64,000 nt of DNA from Branchinecta lynchi (lineage: Eukaryota; Arthropoda; Branchiopoda; Anostraca; Branchinectidae): the NCBI GenBank assembly GCA_023053575.1, contig JAKZAP010000018.1, forward strand, positions 2,418,001-2,482,000, in the 5' to 3' direction. The translations under genes were made by a program, and so were the position numbers. The notes beneath the pieces were generated by a model that made no database searches, was not told the origin of the DNA, and saw only the letters and a program-made list of their open reading frames with translations. Positions 32,745 through 43,362 of the stretch are shown here, piece after piece; positions within the stretch are counted from its first letter, which is position 1, and every line of letters starts with the position of its first letter.

Positions 32745-33225
32745 GACACCTTAATGAAGAGTACCAAGTATCATCGCTATCTGTATGACTTCCGTTAACA
32801 CTGCCTGCAGAAAACCCAATCTAAATACGAAATAGTGTTTCCAAGCTATGATTTTTCCTCCGTTTTGCATCTGTCCTTATTTCAGTACCGAACAATTTTA
32901 GAAATGAACAAATGTCTCCAATCAACCCTTCTTCTGGAATATTTTTTTAACCAGTTAAGCCCAAACGTATATCTAGAACAAATTCCAATACGATCCGGCC
33001 AGCGCTGTACAAGATTTGAATGAATTGCACTTTTTGTCTTGAGGTCTGCATGTGCAAACCTCCAGAAACAAACACCCCTATTTTGAAAACGTCACGCTTA
33101 GGAGAAAAATGGTCTCCGTGGCCATGTCTGTAAATGCATTCTCCATGGTGTGTTCAAGTATGGTTTCATTGCTCAGGTGTCCTTTAAAATAGGTATTAGA
33201 TTTCTTAGGCGCTAGCTTTGTCTTA
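32745..33225 (-). mobile_element. LINE linker fragment, inverted copy of 3855-4300
   Basis: Matches the region after the endonuclease of the LINE at 2818-4570. The same mirror frame recurs on the opposite strand at both sites. No endonuclease or reverse transcriptase core. Confidence 0.8.
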
Positions 33226-33333
33226 AGGTCCCGAACCCCCTAGTCAATGTCAAACAGGTAAGTACATTTTCTATGCCAGTCTGATTAAGTTTCGACCCAA
33301 CTTCATAGCGGATCTAGTAGGCTATTGACTCAA

Positions 33334-33828
33334 TAGTTGCGTTTTTGTTCGAGTTTCCACTCGCCTTTTCGACGGCTTTTTACTTTTTTTGCGTTTTCGT
33401 AAAATGGTCCTAAGCACTGTTTGACAATTTCCTGTTTTTGTCAAAAAGGCAAACGCCGACTTTCGCCTTTTCCCTCGGCTTTTTGCAAAAAAGGCAAACT
33501 TGATAGATGACCAAGTTACGCTCTCCTTTTGGCTTTTTGCCTCGCTACTTTAGTCAGTTTATCCCAAAATCAAATAAAAGAGGAGTTTGACTCAGAGTGA
33601 AAATCAGTATTTCGAGACTGTCTCGGATTTTAAAGATGACAAATTTGAAGTGCAAGTAAAATACAAATAAAATGGCATTTGTCAAAATAGCGTTTTCACC
33701 GAGAAAAGTGAAAAGTCCTTAGTAGTAACGGCAACTTGCGAAAACGCGAGAATGTTAAAAAACGCCTAAAATCGATAAAAAGCCAAAGCTGAAAAGGGAA
33801 AGGCAAAAGCCGAACAAAAACGCAACTA
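33334..33828. mobile_element. TIR element with TAGTTGCGTTTTTGTTCG ends (495 bp)
   Basis: TAGTTGCGTTTTTGTTCG at left, inverse at right ending CAACTA. Inner words CGGCTTTTT/AAAAAGCC pair up. Similar TAGTTGC-type ends bound 49853-51084 and 62715-62957, so it may belong to a wider family. No transposase. Confidence 0.75.
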
Positions 33829-33878
33829 CTGTCTGGATCAATCTGAGCCAGATATCGTTTTCCGAAAATGCTAATACT

Positions 33879-34549
33879 CAGGGGCGTCGAAAGTGCAGTT
33901 TCGCTGGGGTGGTGCAGGGTGCATAGTGTGGGGTGCAGGCCAAATTTTTTTTACCGAATCTTTCAAAAAATTGTACCGAATCCTAGAAACAGAGAATTCG
34001 AGCTTTGAATTATTAAACAGAAAAGATAAAGTACAAGGCTACTCTGAACTACCCACGACCACATAAAGTGAGCGCCGCAGGCGATATTTTTAAGTTAGCT
34101 TTTTCTGCCAAATTTAACTATTTCCATACAGATTCTAGCTTCTAACGTTTCTCAAATCGCAAGCCTATACTGGCTTAAAACCCCAGCTCAATGTCGTGCT
34201 CTTCTATAAAATAGGGAATATTACAAAAGGCACCGCAGGTGGAATATTTAGAAACATTTATGATCAGAGCCTCTTTTTGGGATCTAAAGTAAAAGTAAGG
34301 ATTACCGATGAAATCATAGATCAGTCCCTTTGTCTGTGACCAGTTCTTCACTTGACCTATACCTCTTCTCAATACTTACAAATTCGATTTAGGTCCAAAC
34401 TTGGCCCTGCATGAATTATTTTTTATTAAATCTACTTCTCTGCTAAAATACAAAATTTGTGCACAACGAAATAATTCCCAAACTATGCACCGCAGGCAAA
34501 AATTTCTAAAATCGGCCTCGACATACGACTGACAAACAATACAACTGAG
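33879..34549 (+). mobile_element. hAT-like element with CAGGGGCGTCG terminus
   Basis: CAGGGGCGTCGAAAGTGCAG starts the element; its inverse ends the copy at 936. Inside, TTTACCGAATC and TACCGAATCCTAG mirror 800-860. It probably continues through the satellite at 34940-35690, since the same association exists at the left window edge. Confidence 0.6.
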
Positions 34550-34835
34550 CAGGGGCGTCACGTATGGTGGGGGGAGGGGATAGCCCCCCTCCCAATTTCG
34601 TTGGCCAGTCGGTAAAAAATAGCCGAGTCCGCACGAAGCACCACGATATTTCGTAAAAACAGTCAATTTCTTTTTGAAAACGGTCGATTTTCTTAAAAAA
34701 AACAGTCTTTTTTTCTTAAAAACGGTCGATATTTTCCAAAAATAGTCGTTTTTTCTTAAAAACAGGCGGTAAAAACAGCCAGTAGGTAAATACCTTGCCC
34801 ACCCTCTAAAAACATTTTGGCCAGTAACACTTCTG
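34550..34835 (+). mobile_element. hAT-type MITE, copy 2 (286 bp), nested
   Basis: CAGGGGCGTCACGTATGG to CCAGTAACACTTCTG, the inverse arrangement of 5052-5373. Flanking octamers CAACTGAG and TAACTGAT share six of eight bases, supporting an 8-bp hAT duplication. It lies inside the larger hAT-like/satellite element. Confidence 0.8.
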
Positions 34836-34939
34836 TAACTGATAACACGATTCTCTGCAGCATGGAGGGGTGAGGGCACCAGCTTTTAAAATTGAAGTCG
34901 CCATTGCACCAAAGTTTAGAACATATAGCGAATCATTAT

Positions 34940-35690
34940 GGATCGATAGCCTATACGGGATTCGGTAAAATGCCATCGAAGTCGGACTGAAGTTCGGGGT
35001 TCGCAGTAACTACTGCATCCTGGCAATTCTACCGAATAAATTGTCGAATCCCAGTCATTATACCGAATAATTTCGGACCAACATCCTATTCGGGATTCTG
35101 TATAATTCACGAGTCCCAATTGTACCTAATAAATATGTCCAATTTCGTCGAAACTCGACCGAAGTTTGGGATTCGTTATATTATAACTACCGAATCCTGG
35201 TAATAATATCGAAAAAATTACCGAATTTCAATGGACCTATCGCCTATTCGGGATTCTGCATAAGTACCGAATCCCGGTAACTATACCGAATAGTTTTGTA
35301 TCGGAAACTACCGAACAATATTCGGATTCGATATAATTTCGTCGAAACTGGAGCGAAAGTCGGGAATCGTAGTAACTGCCGAATCCTGGCAATTATACCG
35401 AATCCCAATCTTGATACCGAATAATCCTGAACGAGCGCCTATTCGGGATTCCGTGTAACTACCAAATCGCCAAAAATATACCGAATAGTTATGGCATCGA
35501 AAAACTACCGAATAATTTCAGTAGATTCGTTCACCGAATTCGTGGTAACTATCGAATCCTGGCAATTATACCAAATCCCGATTATTATACCGAATAGATC
35601 TGTACAGATAGCCTATTCGGGATTCTGGATAACTACCGAATCCCGGTAAGTATACCGAACTTTTATGTTAGCGAAAAAACCGAATAACTT
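34940..35690 (+). repeat. TACCGAAT satellite-like array, 5 units
   Basis: The block CCTATTCGGGATTCTG recurs at about 34949, 35085, 35243, 35438 and 35612 (spacing 136-195 bp), between many ACCGAATCCCGGTAACTATA-like words. The inverted remainder is at 1-170. Confidence 0.82.
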
Positions 35691-35736
35691 ACTTGTTGAA
35701 GAATAAATATTTGAAAACTATGTGCGAAGTGGTTAA

Positions 35737-35766
35737 CAAGACCAAAGGTTTCGATGGGATACCGAA
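35737..35766 (-). repeat. HINE-like 3' terminal fragment
   Basis: CAAGACCAAAGGTTTCGATG then GGAT, identical to the inverted 3' end of the HINE-like family. The rest of the element is absent. Confidence 0.65.
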
Positions 35767-35775
35767 GGTGAATAT

Positions 35776-35964
35776 TTATTTGACTTTTTCATCCAGACGA
35801 TAGGGTATTGTAGAAAACTTTTCATAGAGGTGGGTGGGATATCCTATCATCATGCCATACCCAAACGTACATTTCCTCCCAAGCACGTGCCAATAACGTT
35901 CAATAGCATGGTCGTTGCAGCAATTACTAAATTGTTGCCAGTCCAGTGAGCCTATCAGAGGCAT
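35776..35964 (-). other. Unrecognised 62-codon open frame
   Basis: Reads LIGSLDWQQFSNCC, HAIERYWHVLGRKC, FGYGMMIGYPTHLY then EKFSTIPYRLDE. The composition looks protein-like, with aromatic and charged residues and no low complexity, but I recognise no family. It lies in MED4 intron 5 on the MED4 strand and is not needed by MED4. It may be a transposase or retrocopy fragment. Confidence 0.25.
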
Positions 35965-36352
35965 GCGGCAAGTTTTTGTTTACACACCCGTTGTTTTATC
36001 TCTCAAGAAATCCAGGGCTGATTTTGAACGTTAGAACTAAAGGCACGATATTCAAATCCTCGCATGCATGGGCTGGTAGTAAAAGATCTGCAGTCAACCT
36101 TCACTCCTTGAAAAAGGGTTTTAACGTGTCACGCACGAGGGCTTTTATATCTTTTTAATCATTTACATCATTAAGTTTTTATATCATTTACTTGTTTTCT
36201 TTATTTTCTTCCTATCTGTGGTAGGCTATAGCCCCAGCTGCCATGTGCTTTGGTATTCGTTATCTACCATGCATACTCGTACAAGATTTTTACCATTTAG
36301 TCCAAAACGGCATTGTTTAAAGTTCACCAACGTTCAAAGAAGCATAGCTCTG

Positions 36353-36958
36353 GAGCGTGTTCCACCCTTCGAACAATACGAACTAATAGTTACTATTTTC
36401 GTTCCAACCCCGCAAAAAGTTACTACGCTGACCGTTCCAACCTTCTCATAATAGTAACTATTTGCTTAACATGCTCGGGAGTAACATGATTGGTCGGATT
36501 AGCCTATGGCATGATATTCCGTTTAACGGCGGAGAGATGGAGAGTGTAACGGCGGAGAGATGGAGACCAACGAGTATGCACGGGCGACCAAGGAATGGCT
36601 CCACCTCCGCTCATTGTTGTCGGAGCATTTATAGTCGGTGGATGGACTGAGAGACCATTGTTCTTACTCGGTATTTGTTCTTGCTATTAGTTACTATTTC
36701 CGTTCCATCCTCACGAAAAGTTACTACACTGACCGTTCCAACCTTGTCGGAATAGTAACTAATAGTTACTATTTGCTTACCATGCTCGGGAGCGTAGTAG
36801 GCGTAGTTACTACGCATTTCTGTAAAGTGATTGGTCGGATTCGCCCCTGGCGCGAGATCCTGCTGGAAAATAGAAAAATCGTTCCAGCCTTGACGGCAAA
36901 AAGCCAGAATTCGTGACGTCATGCGTAGTAACCACGGTATGTAGGATGGAACACGCTC
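36353..36958. mobile_element. Composite of two GAGCGTGTTCCACC MITEs
   Basis: Two members of the 29544-29839 family lie head to head around a 150-bp foreign piece. The left one is 36353-36525, truncated; the right one is 36684-36958. The outer ends are GAGCGTGTTCCACCC and GGAACACGCTC. Confidence 0.7.
36530..36683 (+). mobile_element. Right end of the 20424-type element
   Basis: ACGGCGGAGAG, ATGGCTCCACCTCCGCTCAT and TTTGTTCTTG match 21835-21969. The left end is missing. Confidence 0.7.
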
Positions 36959-37121
36959 ATAATGTACTGAGGCTACAACGGCAAATACCACAACTACTGA
37001 TGAAGTAACAAATCAGGTATGGCGAGCGGCACATAAGTTTTGGAAAATAAACAATATTCAAATATCTATCTTCGCAAATGCCACAGCGCCTGGGCAATCG
37101 CATAATTAGTAATGTACTTAC

Positions 37122-37223
37122 CGATAGAAGAATTGCTCCTCATGAAGTCGGTCACACCAGCATTCTGATTTCCACCAGAGAAGTCACCCATTCGACTCAG
37201 CATCCCTAATCGCATTTCAACAT
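37122..37223 (-). CDS. MED4: MED4 exon 5
   Basis: 102 bp, phase 1 in and out. Acceptor CTTGCTTCTTCCAG, donor ATCG then GTAAGT. With the preceding G it begins DVEMRLGMLSRMGDFSGG, continuing exon 4's RRPYPT to give PTDVEMRLGML. This aligns with the conserved PTDLEMRSGLLG of animal MED4. The remainder is Asn/Ser/Gly rich. It lies 35 bp from the foldback starting at 37258. Confidence 0.94.
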
Positions 37224-37257
37224 CTGGAAGAAGCAAGCAGAATAATCAATCAATCAT

Positions 37258-39192
37258 ACTTAAAGGACCCCTCTTGGTTATTCTGCCTTTCACATTATCC
37301 CTACCTCCCTTCTGGAAATATAAGCTTTTGAAACCCCCGCCTTCCGCCATTAGCTGCGTTCGTTGCACTCCGGGCTGTCTCTGGTGTTTTGTCACCGGTG
37401 TCCGGTTTTCTCTTATAACACGTTTTTTGGTTCACCGGTGAGTTGACGGAAACTTGCTAACTCCTCGGCAAAGCCTCTGAGCAAGTACTGGTGAGGTAAA
37501 ACCGGACACCAATTAGTTCAAAAACGGGTTATAAGACTGGTGAGTGGTCACCGGCGGATGCAAAAACGGCTTCTAAGAAAAACCGGAGACCACGGTGGGA
37601 ACTCCCGTGACAAAGGACGCAGCTAGTGTTTCGTTTTGTACCTACGACTTTTTAGCGCTTTTTCAGCCGAGCCGAGTTCTGTCAGGCACGCAGCGCAAAC
37701 TTGCAGCACGCTTAAAGGACTACTCTTGCTTATTATGCCTTTTATAATATAGGCCTACTTAGCTTCCATATGAATTATAAGCTTCTAAAATCCCCACCTT
37801 TCTCCATTGTTTTGTTTCGTAACTACGAATTTTTTGCCCTTTTTCGGCCTTGCCGAGTTTTCCCGTCTCCCAACGAAAAGTTTGCCGGAATCTTCAACGT
37901 CCGCTGACAACTCTTTCACACATAAGGATGTGATAATCTTCTGTTTATTACTTCGTTTCTTTCCTTAGTTTTTCCACTTTTTCAACCAAGGTACGTTCAG
38001 TTTTCAAATGTTTTGCGCCCAGCCGCCGCGTCGGAGAGCAGGAAGGCTGGATATAGTCGACAAGCGCTAACAAGAGAATCGCTAGTTTCATGTGAAAAGT
38101 AATGGTATTTTCGAAAATGGTTTTTACTAATCCATTTCATAGGGAAAATATCATTTCTAGTAAGAGTTGTGCTTTAAGGTCCTCAGACAACTCTTTCCCA
38201 CATTAGGACATGAGAATCTTCTAAGTATTGTTTTCCGTTTTGGAAGACATGGTAGACCATCAGGTCTATTTTCTGTTTTGGACTTCTTTTGTTTCGGCAC
38301 ATTCACTTTCAAATATTTTGCGTCCGGCAGCCGCATCCGAGAGAGGGTAGGATGGACAGAGTTGACAAGCGCTAACAAGAAAATCGCTAATTTCATGTGG
38401 AAAGCCATGAGCCATTTCATCGTGAACACATCGTTTCTAGTAAGAGTTGTGCTTTAAACTTTTCGACTTAACGGAGGGACTCGATAAATCCTTCCACTGC
38501 GGTGTGCAGGAGAGAAGACTTCGAATATATTGGATTCCCTGCTCACCTCAGAGGTCAATCAATCGATCACTTAGTAATGATTTTCAAACCAAAATCATAG
38601 CAAACAATTGTTTTTTTTGTCATTACACAAATAAAAAAATTTAAAGCACAACTTTTGTTAGAAATTATCTATAACACGTTTCTCTAAAATACTATTAGGC
38701 TACTTTCCATCTGAATTTAGCAATTTTGTTGTTAGCGCTTCTCCTGTGATGAACTTAATTTGACCATACTTGAACGTAAGTTGAACCCTAAAACAGTTTC
38801 CGTTAGAAACCGAACATAGTCAATGATATCAAGATAGGTAGATAGAAGATAGAAAGTTTATTGTCAAAATCAACCTTCGACGCGGCGGCTGGGCGCAAAA
38901 CATTTGAAAACTGAACGCACCGTGGTTGTACGTACGAAAACTAAGCAAATAAAATAAGTAAAAAGCAAAAGATTCTCATATCTTTGTGTGTGAACGAGTT
39001 ACCAGCGGACGTTCAAGATTCTGGCAAGCTTTGCGTTGTGTAACCGGCAAAACTCGGCACGGCCGAGAAAGCGCTCAAAATCCGTAGGTGCAAAACGAAA
39101 TCATGGAGAAAGGTGGGAATTTTAGAAGTTTATAATTCGATAAGGGAGCTAGGTATATTATAAAAGGCAGAATAAGCAAGAGGGGTCCCTTA
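37258..39192. mobile_element. Large foldback with TTAAAGGAC ends
   Basis: The core, 37711-39192, has ~320-bp arms. Left TTAAAGGACTACTCTTGC, right inverse of TTAAGGGACCCCTCTTGC, then matching CTTCTAAAATCCCCACC, AGTTTTCAAATGTTTTGCGC and CAGCCGCCGCGTCG. A further partial left end (37258-37440) precedes it. A partial copy is at 63220-63520, and a terminus-like piece at 62640-62710. No transposase. Confidence 0.75.
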
Positions 39193-40289
39193 AGACATTA
39201 TACATAATCAATAATTGCAATTACTTCTAACAGTTATACACAACTTCACGTTTTTTTGCCGCATATCCTCCAATACCTTTTACCAATACCTCTATCCTAT
39301 CTGCCCAGGCCTGAGAAGAAATGGGATTAGCTACTCCGACGTGAGTCGACAGATCCCCTCAGGAGAACGGCGCCAGAGTCCTCTCTATCGAAAACGATTA
39401 AATTAGCAGAAAGGACAGGATCATTTAGACATTTTTTTTTTATTTCATAAAACAACATATAAATTAAACAAACAATTTACTATTAACGGCCACTTTTAAG
39501 GCAAAAGAATCCTGATTGTGACAGCAACTCTAACAACCATGAATCCGCAAATCATCAAGACGTTCATTCATTAAAGTCCTAATCCAAACATTCCGTTTAC
39601 CTTTTCTTAGTTATCGCATGCCACAGGTTTATTTTGAATTGAACGCGATTGCCAGGTTGCTGGTTCTTCTCGAGAAAAAACCCACGCCAAAAGTCTTCTT
39701 TTCTAGATGACGAGATTTTCCAGGATTGATTAGCAAGGAATTTAAGACCTAACTGATAATTTTTGTATGTCTTCAGAGGTACCAGACTGGTCTTGTTTTT
39801 TTTATTTATTTGTATTTTTAATATACAGTTGGAGCATTAGATGGAAATTATTATTTTGACCCTTGGCTTCCTACGTGCCATAACAGCTGTCCGGGATAAT
39901 CGGCTGAGACTTAGTCCACACAGAGTTATTTCAAACCTAGGAAATTTGGTGTGTTTTTTTTATTTGCTAATTGTTTTACGGTGTTTTTAGTGGTTTTAAA
40001 CATTCATAGTGACAGTAGGGATGGTTAGCATTGTGTATGTGGTAGAAATACCATTTTTTGTGGCCCGCTTTAAGAAACTGAGGTGCTCCACCTTTTTATT
40101 CTTTGTAAAACTTTAAAAGCACAAGGAGAGAAGAGTAAGCTAACCTGAAGTAAAAGAGTAAGTAGACATGAAAAATAGTAGTAAGCTCGAAACAGAATAA
40201 AGATTTCGGACACGCCAGGACCCGGGCAGGACTGAGAATGAGAGATGAAACAGGACTCGTGATAATGGAATAAATACAAATAAATAAAC
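39193..40289. other. No gene seen (MED4 intron 4)
   Basis: No exon, LINE core or strong repeat match recognised. Confidence 0.4.
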
Positions 40290-40461
40290 CTGTTGGGTAA
40301 GGTCGTCTCAGGTCGCCTTGTTGCCAAGTGAGCGGTGCGCATACTCCATTTGATGCTGAGATCCGGTGGGCTAGTTTAACCAACTCCTCAGATGAAACAG
40401 GCTTCTTATTTGCTTTAGTTATAGACTCAAGTTTTTGCTTTGCTTGGTACACAGCAGTTGC
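40290..40461 (-). CDS. MED4: MED4 exon 4 (signature region)
   Basis: 172 bp, phase 0 in, phase 1 out. Acceptor TCTATTTTAG; donor ACAG then GTTTAT, a weaker site. It encodes [14 protein letters not shown], then [20 protein letters not shown] and [32 protein letters not shown] and DPRRPYPTD are the most conserved stretch of MED4 in animals, which makes the identification secure. Confidence 0.97.
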
Positions 40462-40839
40462 CTAAAATAGACATTAAAGCGTTAGTCACTTTTGATTGTA
40501 GAGGCAAATCTAGGCTGTATAGTTTCAAGCATTTAGGGCTTTCTCAAGCTATTGACTCCAAGCCTAACGAAAGGTTAATATCCTAGTCTCAAAAGGAGGC
40601 ACTCTTTTGTAGACCTGGTTGGGGTAAGGTGAGTCAATATGGGGCGAAACAAAATACATAACACTTATTGAAAACAGAGGGCGTTTCTACGGGGGGGAAG
40701 GCACGAAGAAATGAATCTGATTCTAGGAGCGCTGCAAAAATTCGTCGTAAACATTGCAATAAACAATACCAATAAACATTCCAATCACTTTTCGGTCTAT
40801 CGGTCTGTCTTTCTGTCGGTCCACTGTTCTCGAGTCATG
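40462..40839. other. No gene seen (MED4 intron 3)
   Basis: No supported feature. Confidence 0.35.
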
Positions 40840-41130
40840 GTACTTTAAGATGTGCTAAGACGACGAATCTTGGCACTGGAAGGGGGGGGGGGGGGCTATC
40901 CGGGACCCGACCAAACCAACTTGGAAATAGTCAATTCCCCGATCCGACAACCGTGGGAGTGGGGAGAGGAGGAATCCGGAATTTTGAGGTATGTATAGGC
41001 TAACTTTCGAACGGGTGATCGGTTTTTAATGAAACTAGATATTTGGAAAGAGCTTGCGTCTCAGATATCCCATTTCATGTCCGGACCGGATCCGATGAAT
41101 GGGGGGGGGGAGAAGCTGAAATCTTGTGAC
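40840..41130 (+). repeat. G-tract repeat family, also at 61170-61740
   Basis: Shares ATGTGCTA(A/G)GACGA, GATCCGAC, CTTTCGAA(C/T)GGGTGATC and CTCAGATATCCCA-like blocks with 61170-61740. Two G-tracts lie inside. Confidence 0.6.
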
Positions 41131-41227
41131 ATGCGCTATCCTTAATATCCTTAAATATCTGATTTTTAAGGAAGAATCTTTAATTGTTTTTCCACAAGTT
41201 CATTTTCGAGCTTGAGCCTGAAGAGTG

Positions 41228-41342
41228 AAGAGGACCCTTGCCAAGAAGGGCCAAAATATAGCTCTAATAAAATGTAGCTAACTTATCCGTTTTGCACCGT
41301 CAAATATGACTCGCAGTCAGCTTGGGCTGAAGGAATATCTTC
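41228..41342 (+). repeat. GAGGACCC repeat, uninterrupted copy
   Basis: Full-length relative of 1255-1485 without the LINE tail; it defines that insertion's junctions. Confidence 0.75.
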
Positions 41343-42053
41343 CTTAAAGTAAAAAAATACTTTTGAGCAAAAACGTAGCGTACATTTCATGTTCCCGATG
41401 ATTCCATCATAATTTTTGCCTCAAGAGTTTTGCTTACAGATGAATTTCTAGAGCCCTTAAAATGCGCATCATCACAGCCAATTGCAAAAAATAATAGTTT
41501 GTACCAAAACGAAAAATTATACCAAGGGCCCATGATCATTCTAATCTCAAGGGTTTTACTTAAGATAAGGATAAACCCACGAATTGGTAAATTCCTACAT
41601 TCATCCTCCGACCCAGCCTTACAAGTGCCATATGAGCTTCTAGCTCTTGTTACACTTGTCTAGATGCGTAAAACGCCAATACATTTCGTTAAGAGGTCTA
41701 ACCCAATTCTTGTCTTTCGCACACGGGATGTAAGAAGAGAAAAACGAAATAAGAAAAAAAGTAGAGGAAGGTTTTCGTGAGCCAGGAGCAAAGCTCGAAT
41801 GCCCGTTGATTTTCACACTAAAATAGTTGTTCTTTACACACAGTGACCGGTGAGACCTACCGGTGAGTATTTCCCGATGGGTACTGGAAAGCTGCACGCG
41901 AAGTCAGGGTAAGAAGTAACCGCAAGTAAATTAAGAAATAAGGCATAAGCTGTTGGTTTCTAGAGTCTCAACTGTCCAGGCGTTTTCGCGGTAGCGTTTA
42001 GCTCGTTGGTAATGTTGCCGGATTTGTAAGAAAACACTTCTTAAAACTCTTAC
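41343..42053. other. No gene seen (MED4 intron 3)
   Basis: No supported exon or element. Confidence 0.4.
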
Positions 42054-42173
42054 AAGTAGCTGCTCAGCTTCTGATAGCTGCTTCTGTAGCTGTGTGGTAA
42101 GACGGTCCAGGTGACTGATCTCTGCTTGTAAAGCCAGCACTTTGTGGTTGACCTCAAGCTGTTCCTCTGCTTT
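42054..42173 (-). CDS. MED4: MED4 exon 3 (coiled coil)
   Basis: 120 bp, 40 codons, phase 0 both ends. Acceptor TTTCTTTCAG, donor CTT then GTAAGA. It encodes KAEEQLEVNHKVLALQAEI and then LTTQLQKQLSEAEQLL. Heptad-like Leu spacing makes a coiled coil. Human MED4 has [20 protein letters not shown] at the same place, spanning this exon and the next, so the order is confirmed. Confidence 0.95.
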
Positions 42174-42616
42174 CTGAAAGAAAAACGTTCCTAGACACAA
42201 ATAAAAATCAACCCGACTTTAAGACCACGTCTGGGCAGGCCTGAGTTCTTTGTTGACAATTAAGAGCTAGAGAAAAGGGGTCTCCAGGCTAGGCCTGAGT
42301 TCTCGAGTAGTACTGACTACAGAAGAGGGAGCTGAAAGTCTACAAAGCTCCCATGAAAGTAAGTTTGCAATTTCAGGCGAGTTCAGGCTCCAAGGTCCCT
42401 TTTATCCCGGACTTTAGCAGTGAGACAGCTATTGCAATACGCCACCTACTTCTTCCGACTTTTCCCCAATTGCAGCTTTCAAGCTAGATTAGGCAACCCA
42501 GTAGCTCCACTGAAACCGTCTTTGAAGACGGTTCGCCGAAGTGCAACCGAAATATACGAAATTTTATTTATCCTTCGCACATCATCTTAGAGGAGTAACT
42601 ATCTGATCAAGAAAAA
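42174..42616. other. No gene seen (MED4 intron 2)
   Basis: No supported feature before the HINE-like copy. Confidence 0.35.
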
Positions 42617-43146
42617 CAAGACCTAAGGTTTCGATGGGATCCCAAAAATCTAATATTTGATCCAGACAATTGGGTCTTGTCTTCACCAAATCCAGTCTTA
42701 GCCACGCAAATCATCTGAGCAAACCAAGTTACCCAGTTCACCCATTACGCCATAATCGAACATCTAATCAACTTCAAATAAAACTTTTAATTTTAACCAA
42801 CTTTCCGGTTTTTGCCGGATTCCAGACGAATTATTTGTCCGGCGAGAAGATGGTTTTCATCATCGTGTTCAGCATGTCTTCTTACCTCATAATCGACTAT
42901 CATATTATCTATTTAAAGCTATTTTGTTTGCCCCTTAATTTGAAACCCCACCCCTGCAGCCTAAATGTAGGGCTACAGAGCCCATCTACGAACTTGTACT
43001 TACCCTTGACCCAAAGAATCCTCACACCAAGTTTCATCAAATTATCCCATTCCTTTCCAGAGTTATCGGGCTGACAGACGGACGGACAGGCGGACAACTT
43101 TTGCGATGTCACAGGTATGCCTCCACTTACGTTCTGGGATCCCAAA
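42617..43146 (-). mobile_element. HINE-like element, copy C (530 bp, short)
   Basis: Inverted. Both ends of the family are present (CAAGACC...GGGATCCC and GGGATCCC near 43140) but only one or two internal CCGG units. The size change relative to the other copies is in the internal repeats. Confidence 0.78.
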
Positions 43147-43289
43147 AAAAGGAAAATCTCGGTTTTTCTATTTTGTTCAAAAAAAAAAACAAGCAGGAGT
43201 GGAACTCGGTGGCCTACGACGGCCACAGTAGGCTAAGCTAATTATGCAGACATCAATATGAATGTATGACTGAGAGGAATCAATCACTC

Positions 43290-43362
43290 AAATGATTGTT
43301 CTGCATTGCATATAATCCACATGCAGACTATAAGGTTCTCACAGATTCGCTTTCTGAAAAGC
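43290..43362 (+). repeat. 73-bp direct repeat, left copy flanking the LINE
   Basis: Identical by eye to 46852-46924. It supplies the first ~23 codons of the chimeric frame that starts at 43296. Confidence 0.85.

Noticed and set aside
43150..43250. tRNA-like or SINE promoter (GAGTTCCACTCC, B-box-like) on the minus strand
   Set aside because: No cloverleaf or A box could be matched; the resemblance is weak.
43296..43362. Native N-terminus of the long reverse-transcriptase frame
   Set aside because: The same 73 bp recur after the LINE, so the first ~23 codons are flank, not LINE.
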